This document shows positions 56,757-64,000 of a stretch of DNA of 64,000 nucleotides, piece after piece. The first letter of the stretch is position 1, and each line of letters opens with the position of its first letter. The translations under genes were made by a program, and so were the position numbers. The notes below the pieces were generated by a model, which worked only from the letters and a program-made list of their open reading frames with translations, made no database searches and was not told the DNA's origin. Origin of the DNA: Phoronis australis (lineage: Eukaryota; Phoronida; Phoronidae); contig NMRA01000007.1 in assembly GCA_002633005.1 (NCBI GenBank), forward strand, positions 1,070,811 through 1,134,810. The letters are read 5' to 3'.

Positions 56757-57665
56757 ATAGAGGGACAAAGGGACATTCACCCCTAATTGCTTCACCGAGA
56801 GAGGGCACCGTCTGAAATGGGGCACCTTAAGATGAAAGGCTAAACATCATTAAGCTTGGGAAAAAGTGACAGTTCATTCCACCGTCGTGTGGTCCCAAAA
56901 CGAGGCAGGTAGTGACCTCCTTCAACATGAAAGCACGATTTCACAAAAGCAGGAAAATAGAGGTAATCGATTCCAACAATGGGCCCTCCGTGAGCGGCCC
57001 CATAAGAATTTGTCAATAAAAACACAAAAAGTTGGCCACTTGAATGTCATCAATGGCCTCCTTCAAGGGCGGGGCTCCTAAATATGAAAATACATGTATA
57101 TCAGAAAATGCGCGGTAATTGATGTTATCTGTCAGGTCATCAATTTTTCTCAAGTGATATACAGTTTCGAGAAAAAAATAAAGCGAAAGTAATTTCCGTT
57201 ATCCCTTGCCAGACAGGGGACTCTGGAAAAATATAGTTTTTGCATTCGCAAAATTGACTTATTGAATTTAAACATCCAGTAAATTAGTACGCTCTGCAAA
57301 AGCTTCGCTTTACAAATGTTCTCGATTTTTCGAAATATATGTGTGCGTTTAGACGACCTGTGCTGCAAAAGCGAAGACCCTAACGACAGTGTCCTGGCCA
57401 GGGTCCTCAAAAGGTAAACCATGCACTGATGCAGATTTGTTAAATGTCCTCTTAAATTTTTTCTTTTATCCGTTTTTCGCAGTCTTTCTTTTCTCCACTG
57501 TCCCCGGCACCACGCCAATGTCGGTTGCCACGGTTTAACCCAGAAGCCTGAAAATTTTTGGGGGCGCCTGTGCCCCCCCCCCGCTTCCTATGACCTAGCT
57601 GATTCTCCAACATTTCGAGTGATCTCCGTCTCTCGGCTATTCGGTGGTCTAATTAGACAAAGATC
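56757..57665. other. No gene recognised
   Basis: A 122-codon minus frame (57150-57518, MAWCRGQWRKERLRKTDK...) shows no recognisable domain. g/c-rich MITE-like words lie near 57560. Confidence 0.4.
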
Positions 57666-57736
57666 GGGTGGCGCACCAAAGGGGACAGGGGGGCTGTAGC
57701 TCCCCCCTCACTTTTTTCAGTGCTGCGCCGCCCATG
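57666..57736. mobile_element. Small MITE related to 15733-15875
   Basis: gggtggcgcacc at the left and gctgcgccgcccatg at the right are related inverted ends. The interior ggggggctgtagctcccccc matches ggggctatagccccccag at 15 kb in reverse. Confidence 0.6.
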
Positions 57737-58727
57737 TTAAATCCGTTGAAGAGCCCGTAACCTGAATTGATAATATAATTGTTAACCTATGCAGTTTTGG
57801 ATGTAACTACCACCGTAGTACTGTGTTGTCGGACACCAGATAGCGCGCCGGGCAAAGTGAGCTTACTAGCAAGGCGGTACTTGAAAGTCACGTGGTTCAA
57901 CGCGTAGGCCGAGTCATTTGGCCTCGCAGATTTTTGCGAAAACAAAAGCAAAAGAAAGCACATTCACGTAAGATAATCGAAATATTTTTATGAAAACACT
58001 CAGAGCAACTGTCGAAGAGTTGTCGCAGATAAATTCGAACACTTTTGTTCACATTTACGCATTTTATTCTTGTTTCATAGTCGCCGATTGTATAATCTTA
58101 ATTAAATGTTCCATTAGCATATATTTGTTCTGCGTTGTGATCAACCGCAGATGTTGACAAGAATGTTTACTTAAATTTAATTGAACAAGAAGCGACATCT
58201 TTTGTCTGCTTAAAGCCCAAACACCTGGTGAAAATCCATTTTATGTGTAAAGCGTGACGTTCACATGATAATGAGTTATTCTTGAAGCACCTTTACTAAT
58301 TTGAATTTTCGTATTCATTTTCAAAGTAAATGGATACAAGAACAACATGAAAATCATACAAACATGAGTGTTAATGTTACTATTTCTCTTAGCTTACCAA
58401 CTGTTTTGGTGATATTTTTAGAAGACGAAATGATGCTCACCATATAAAGACAGGTATGCTTTGGGAGGTTATGACGTGTCCAAGCATGGGTCGAAGTCGT
58501 TCCTATAATAATATTTCACAATGACAGATGGAACCACAGGCCGGAATTGAAAAAATACAATGTGCTGTCCATGATTCTTTCGATTGCTCAGTGGGTATAC
58601 CAAGTTCACTGTAAACATTAAATACCAAGAAATCAATGAAAATTACAAAGTTTGAAAACACAGGAGCTAATAATATCTAAAGAACATAATGATCTTTCTT
58701 GTCTGGTGATGGCACATACAACGCTGG
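57737..58727. other. Downstream of BHMT; no gene recognised
   Basis: AT-rich sequence that should carry the 3' UTR of the minus-strand BHMT gene. No ORF with a known domain. Confidence 0.4.
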
Positions 58728-58836
58728 TCATAGTTCCAAAGTCCTATCCAGTGGTATGTCAACGGTGTTACCGAGTACAGGGTTGTCTGGTCGTCCAAAT
58801 GATGGTTTTATGTTCATCCAATAGTCTTTGTTATTC
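58728..58836 (-). CDS. BHMT: BHMT candidate last exon
   Basis: Encodes [20 protein letters not shown], then [15 protein letters not shown] and a stop. YW.N..P..GRP matches the BHMT C-terminal region. The acceptor is gttttaacag. It needs an upstream exon ending in phase 2, which I could not place, so the link is inferred. Confidence 0.6.
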
Positions 58837-61800
58837 CTGTTAAAACGATACAAAGGCGTGTTTCAATGCATGAAATCTAAGATGCCACAAAATGTTAACA
58901 GGACACTCAAAATATGAAAACCCGAGAATGGTTTTAATGGCAACTAATGGTGTGTGTTTTTCGTATTTCAGAAATCCCAAACTTTCCTTTGCAAGGCATA
59001 GAAGTTAGGGAAACTGTCAGGTGGCTATTACTGCAGCAAAACGAGGATCGGATTTTTCAGCCTCTGCACAGCTGATTCTCATACAGCCTACGTATGCTCA
59101 AGAGAACGAGCATTTCTCATTCAACTACTGGACCCTACGTTTAAATCGAACACAATTTCCATTCTAAAAATCATAGTAATGGTTGTTTTAATTGTTCTCC
59201 TTCTTGGCGTTTGTGGAAAAATCCTCCATAACTGAGCTGGAACTGCAGGACCGGTTGCGTTTGGAGCGAGAATTGGAAACTTGTTGACGATCTTTGCGCA
59301 TGCAACGAGAGTCAACTGTGGCACCCAAAAGAAACTTACTCACATTTTAAATTTTTTGGTTTATTAACAAAAATATTGAAACAGGATTAAAGTACTCCCT
59401 GTACGTTACACCCCAGTTGCGGCAATAATTTTTGTCTGAGATGCGTATTTATACAGCTTCATAAGGTGCTTAGCAAAGTGACCGCCAGTCGGTTTCTTAA
59501 GCACGCGGGTTGTATGCGTGTCGGCTTTGATGAAGAATAAAACAGAAAGTGAGAGAAGAAGAATATATTAGAATTCCTCATTGGTTCTCAAACTATTTCA
59601 AAAGGTGTTTAGCGAGTGTACAGGATATTAATGGCTATATTTATCATAATGTTTACATGAGCCGGCTAGGTGCCGTTGACAGTAATATATCAAAATCTTA
59701 ACTTAAACAGTTCCTTGCCAAAGTCGAGCAGTCTAATTAACAGCGTTTTGCCCGATTTTGCCGACTTACCTGATTTTCAAGAACGGATAATTAGATTTGT
59801 TGTATCCACTTCCATATATAGTGCTTTTGTCCGCACCTGGTGGACGCTTACCTCTCTCCGGTGCCAGCTGTTTGATAAAGAGAATATTAACATTACAGAA
59901 TGTTAAACTAGCGCTTTCATTGCATTTTCTGCGCTTTCATTGCATTTTCTACCAATCGTGATCCAAATTAACAAAACTGAACGAAAGCGTTCTTAATGTG
60001 ACAGGGTCGTTATAAACATTCACTCCAGTTGGAATTCAGAAGTAGGCTTCGGTGAGAGATCAAATTTTTTAAAGGGTGGCCAGCTCTTTGACTTTCTCGA
60101 GGGTCTTTTTTGTCTTGTCCTGGACGGGAAAATTTTAAAATCGATTTTGTAGGAATGAATAACCAAGATTTGATTTTGATTTATCAAAGAGCTAAGTAAG
60201 TGGAAGTGAGTCAATGCGCATGAGTACCCTACCTACAACTGCGTTCTTTAGACGCAAAAAGCTCGCGAAAAGCAAGTTCACGCAAGACCGCGCGAGTTAT
60301 AATCAATATTTTCGCGAGTACCCTGGGACATTCCCGGTGTACACCAGCAAAAAAGCGACCACTCAGGTGACTGATCGACGAAGTTGAAATGTTAAATTTA
60401 ATTTCTGTTCCATAAAAAAAAATTTCGGCCGAAAGCGCAGCGCGATTGTCTTGGGTCTACGGAAGGGAATTGCAGGCGACTTACAGATTCCAACCAATTT
60501 CAATTCAAACAACCGGGTAATGATGCATCGTCGTTGCTTTGGAAAAGCAAAATAATCATTCCATTAAAGAAAGATGTTTTTGACAGCAGTTTAGCGATTT
60601 ACAGCGGCTGTGAACGAAACAAAAGCACCGAAAGCGTAAACCAATACCTCCTCGGCGATTTCTCGGATGTGGTGCGGTTCAAATCCACAGCACCCTCCTA
60701 TGTATCGGACACCTGCATCGTATGCCTCACGTGCATACGTTCTTGCGTCCCACCTTGTCATCAGTCGGGGCTCTAGAGCTTAAAAGCGAAAAAAGTCAGT
60801 TAGCGACTCCCTCAGCTCCGACGGTGAATATGTGTCTAAAATACCATAATATTGAACCGGAGTTATTGTTACGCAAATTATCAAGATGTTAAATGGTTGT
60901 CAACATTTGTCAAATCTCCCGCTCACACGTGTTGCTCCTCCAAGAAGCGCCCGAAATTTCTTCTAGAAAGAACCTATGGTTAACCCGTTGAAAACACGTG
61001 TCACATAAATTGAGTACTCCTAAGTATTTTACATTCAAAATATTTACCGAATGGGTATTCAGGCAGGTGCATGTAGCCAAAGGGTAGATTCTTAACTTCC
61101 GGCACGTGGAATCCGAGAGGTTGCGTCATGAGATAAGGACGTAAACCTGCCGCATCCAGGGCTTCCTTCATCAGCTTAATGGTACCCAGGGTAATTTTGT
61201 AGTCGTAGTGACAGTTAACACCGACGATGTCAGCGCCTTAACGAATGTAATGAAAGTTATTGCGAGAATTCACAGTGAAAGCATAACGTTATCATTATGC
61301 TCCAAAACTGCCTACGCAACTTGCAAATAATAGGCAACAATTTCTTTAACATATTTTACTTTCAATACACGACAAAACCAATGGCGCCTCTGAACTGTCA
61401 AGAGACATTTTTAGATTTACGGGAGACTATGTCTCGCTAAAGCGCAGTAACATCAAACTTTTATCGAGGTATCTCAATAAATTTTTGAGTTTGAATGACT
61501 TACAGTGGATACAAATCCATGTTTCATTCAAAACGCGAACTTCTGATTGATCTTGTCCCTTACTCAGATGAGAAGAGAATTTCTGGGTTTACAAAGAACT
61601 GACAGCTCGATACTCCTCGAGACCATGCCAGGCGCGTAAAATGACAAGCCGTGATAAGCCAACTTGTAGAGCCTGGTCTCGATTAAAGTCACGTTTCATG
61701 AAAGACACCAGGGGTCGCTTCGTAGGCCGTAAGACATTTTTTGAACTTGCACCATAGACATGGACCGCCAACTCCATATGCTTTCAATGGACGAAATCTG

Positions 61801-63354
61801 TGGTCTTACGCACCAAGCCAGCCGTTACTTCATTATTCACGTCACCTGGCCAAATTACCGAATTTTATTTCCGGCAAGTACGTCATCTGCTAATCATGGT
61901 CGGCTCTTGTGTGGTCAGGTGGTAGAAGCGTTGCTAAAAGTACTCACGATATCAATAGTTCTACTATTGGAAGACTTTGAACAGCATTTCAATGCCGAAG
62001 TTATTTTTTTCCGTTGTACTGAACATTAAAAGAGATGCGAGAATTTCACGTCACAATACACTAACCAGAAACTGAAACAGATAATTTAGGAGAGCGGCGC
62101 CTCCTCTAAGATAATACATAAGAAAATGTCAGAGTTGCGAATCTGTTGTCCTCAATCTATGGTTCCACTTGCCACAAAAAATCCCACAATTCAACAGTAC
62201 ACTCCAACCTTACCAACCAATCACGTCAGAACTTTCGAGCCCATGAAATCAATTTGACTAAAGAACGTTTTGAGATCAATTTCATGACGGCAAGTGACAA
62301 AAATCAAGTTGTTTTTGTGATGACAGGCAATTATAGAGACGGCTGTGTGTATTTCTTCGTTTGTAAAACGTTAAACTTACACCAGTTTAGTGTGGTGACA
62401 TGGCTTTCGCCACATTTACAAAATTGGGAATTTGTTCGACGATAAGTATTATTTTAACATTTGCAGTTCTTCCACTTACAGTTTAAACCTACAAGATTGT
62501 GTTGTTTCGCTGGATAAAACACGAACATCGAAATCAGACTTTTACTCTCATAACATCGGTCTCATGCTATTTTACACAGTGCTACGAAAGGTAGCACAGT
62601 GGAATGTTGTTTAATATGGCTTTTAATTGGTTAAAGTAATGAACCCGACGTCATAACATTCAGTCATTCCCACTGGTTGAAATCTAGCAAACCCCTTTCA
62701 GTTTACTATTACGTAGTTCGGCGACGACATTTGACTTGAATAGTTGCAATTCATTAAAACGAGCTGTGATTGAAGTAAAGAAAATCAAGAGAACCCCGAT
62801 ACATTGGCTTAGCGGCCACACAAATACATTATATAAAGACGTGTGCTAGTGGTGGCGATGTGATACTTCCGACCAAGGCATGCGCATTGAGGCCCACGCA
62901 CGGAATTCCGTGTGTTGTTCATCATGTTTCCACAGGGCCACACTTCTGTATAGGTGGCGCTGTATCAAAGGGTAATACTAGTTCCGACAAGCTTTCACTT
63001 CCATTACGAGCTCAAGTCGCATGCAACGCGTAAATGCACCATTTTCGAATTCGATTTGGCCAATCGGAATTAGGTCAGAATCATTTTCTTGAGTAGCCGA
63101 TGGTTTTGGTGTTCTTGTTGTAACAGTTATCTGGGAATCCTGTTACGGAAAGGAATATTATGAGACCGACTTTATATCTTCATTCCACTTATTGCCTGAC
63201 ATATACCTGCACGCGCCATTCTGACCGCACACTCTCCGGCACTCACTCCCGCCGTGTCTCCGTTTTGCCCCACTGCCATAGTAACACCAACAGGTAAGTT
63301 CGACTTCTTCAATACTTCAATGCCCCACTCTGCCTCTCTCACTTCGAAGAAGAA
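58728..63354 (-). CDS. BHMT: Betaine-homocysteine S-methyltransferase, 3' part
   Basis: Zinc enzyme that moves a methyl group from betaine to homocysteine, giving methionine and dimethylglycine, in the cytosol. Exons seen on the minus strand: 63207-63354, 61048-61236, 60648-60778, a likely 16-nt microexon 59852-59867 and a likely last exon 58728-58836. The first three join in frame. Motifs are [25 protein letters not shown] (first zinc Cys), [20 protein letters not shown] and [17 protein letters not shown] (the two other zinc Cys). The N-terminal half of the barrel is beyond the right edge. The exon encoding the usual HTKPWVRAR stretch was not found. A BHMT2-like methyl donor preference cannot be excluded. 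Confidence 0.9.
59852..59867 (-). CDS. BHMT: BHMT candidate microexon, 16 nt
   Basis: Between a good acceptor (tttatcaaacag) and donor (gtaagcgtc) the sequence encodes LAPER plus one base of a codon, exactly what follows IAEE in BHMT proteins. The phase is right on the 5' side. Short length means chance cannot be excluded. Confidence 0.55.
60337..60402. repeat. Dispersed repeat, copy 2
   Basis: Aligns by eye with 46-110 in the same orientation (gtgactgatcg, gttgaaatgtt). It lies in BHMT intronic sequence next to the exon at 60648. Confidence 0.5.
60648..60778 (-). CDS. BHMT: BHMT exon (GGCCG zinc motif)
   Basis: Encodes [38 protein letters not shown] and REIAEE. The adjacent cysteines of GGCCG complete the zinc site. 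The acceptor is cttttaag and the donor is gtattgg. It ends on a codon boundary. Confidence 0.93.
61048..61236 (-). CDS. BHMT: BHMT exon (first zinc cysteine)
   Basis: Encodes [40 protein letters not shown] and [20 protein letters not shown]. The Cys in GVNCH is the first of three zinc ligands. The acceptor is cgttaag and the donor is gtaaatatt. Confidence 0.93.
61689..62229. repeat. Dispersed repeat copy split by about 444 bp
   Basis: 61689-61738 and 62183-62229 together match the continuous copy at 2761-2856. The 444 bp between them is either an insertion here or a deletion there. It has no clear inverted ends and no recognisable ORF. It lies in a BHMT intron. Confidence 0.6.
63207..63354 (-). 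CDS. BHMT: BHMT exon (GECAVR)
   Basis: Encodes [36 protein letters not shown] and [15 protein letters not shown] polypyrimidine tract and tgtgtag precede it; the donor is gtatatgtc. It starts in phase 0 and ends in phase 1. Confidence 0.9.
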
Positions 63355-64000
63355 CTACACAAAGAAAAGAGGAGAGTTCTTGAAGTTCCAAGCAGCAGTA
63401 TTTAGGTCAAGTCAAAATCGCAAACTTCATTGTGTCGTACCTAACTACGCTTTTTAGCTCGCCGTATTACAGAACCAAAATAAAAAGTTCCGCCCAAAAC
63501 TTGAACCAAAAATGGTTACCAAAGATGGCGCTGCATGTAGATTTACAGTAAACTACAGCACTAAAGATTTTGCTTGTTGTTTTGGGATGGAGCCCTTTTG
63601 AGAGGTCTTAAATGTCGAGTTTACGTATCTAGTCCAATATGGACCGAATGGAACGCACCAATTGCTTGAGCGGCTCAAAAGCTACATCGTCTCAAACATT
63701 ATTTTTACAGTTTGAGATCCTCCCATTGGGTGTGACCCGTAACCTAAATAGGGTTGTGTGGTTCTACCTGCAAACTATTCACTGTTGGGAGTCCTGTGAC
63801 ATTAAAAGTGAAACTGCATCAAACGTAACCTGCAAAGAATTTTATTTAGCTAGTGCTCTTACGGCGCCCGATTCGGAAAATTTTACGCAGCTGCGCTCCA
63901 TTGGTCGACACGAACACGAATGAGACAGTGTTAATGAAAAGCCTTTCATACTTGCGGCAGACGGATAAAATAATTCCGTCACTGGAAGATTCTCACAATG
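63355..64000. other. BHMT intron side; no exon recognised
   Basis: The minus strand shows no BHMT N-terminal exon. The plus frame 63639-63923 (94 codons) has no known domain. Confidence 0.45.

Noticed and set aside
59434-59518. Possible BHMT exon reading [18 protein letters not shown] on the minus strand
   Set aside because: Preceded by a polypyrimidine tract and AG, but the sequence does not match the expected BHMT region and lacks the HTKPW motif.

Overview
This is eukaryotic nuclear DNA from an invertebrate animal, probably marine. The reasons are GT-AG introns in two highly conserved metazoan genes, a betaine-homocysteine methyltransferase gene, single-exon GT31 glycosyltransferase paralogues, and a repeat load of Tx1-like LINE, hAT, tRNA-derived SINE and pearl/DINE-like tandem repeats. 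The species cannot be fixed from the sequence. The window holds an 858-base N gap and four isolated N characters, so it is a draft scaffold.

Four genes are supported, all on the minus strand. (1) 910-10423: EIF4A3, the DEAD-box helicase of the exon junction complex. Nine coding exons join in frame and the last coding part lies beyond the left edge. (2) 28417-29583 and (3) 46635-47819: two intronless beta-1,3-galactosyltransferase-like (GT31) paralogues, about 18 kb apart. (4) 58728-63354: the 3' half of a BHMT-type homocysteine methyltransferase; its N-terminal exons lie beyond the right edge.

Almost everything else is mobile DNA or its remains. A 1.9 kb hAT element with perfect 16-bp TIRs sits 125 bp upstream of the EIF4A3 start codon. 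A 541-bp element with perfect 45-bp TIRs and a TTAA duplication lies at 14.8-15.3 kb. A 5'-truncated Tx1-like LINE at 16.8-20.6 kb has a 13-bp target duplication, and a second LINE 3' end is nested inside it with its own 12-bp duplication. A second hAT transposase relic lies at 21.7-22.4 kb. An inverted-repeat element spans the N gap. A broken protein-primed family-B DNA polymerase gene (Polinton/Maverick-like) at 38.1-40.9 kb is itself interrupted by about 0.94 kb of foreign sequence, and two copies of a tandem repeat resembling Helitron-derived INEs flank it in opposite orientation. Many small MITEs with hAT-like CAGTGGCGGAT ends are scattered through the window.

The genes do not form an operon or pathway; they are ordinary dispersed metazoan loci. 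The strongest new observations are the nested transposon histories, the iterated TGTACGAA motif array upstream of the second GT31 gene, the large foldback in EIF4A3 intron 1, and a 294-bp duplication split by one N that looks like an assembly artefact.
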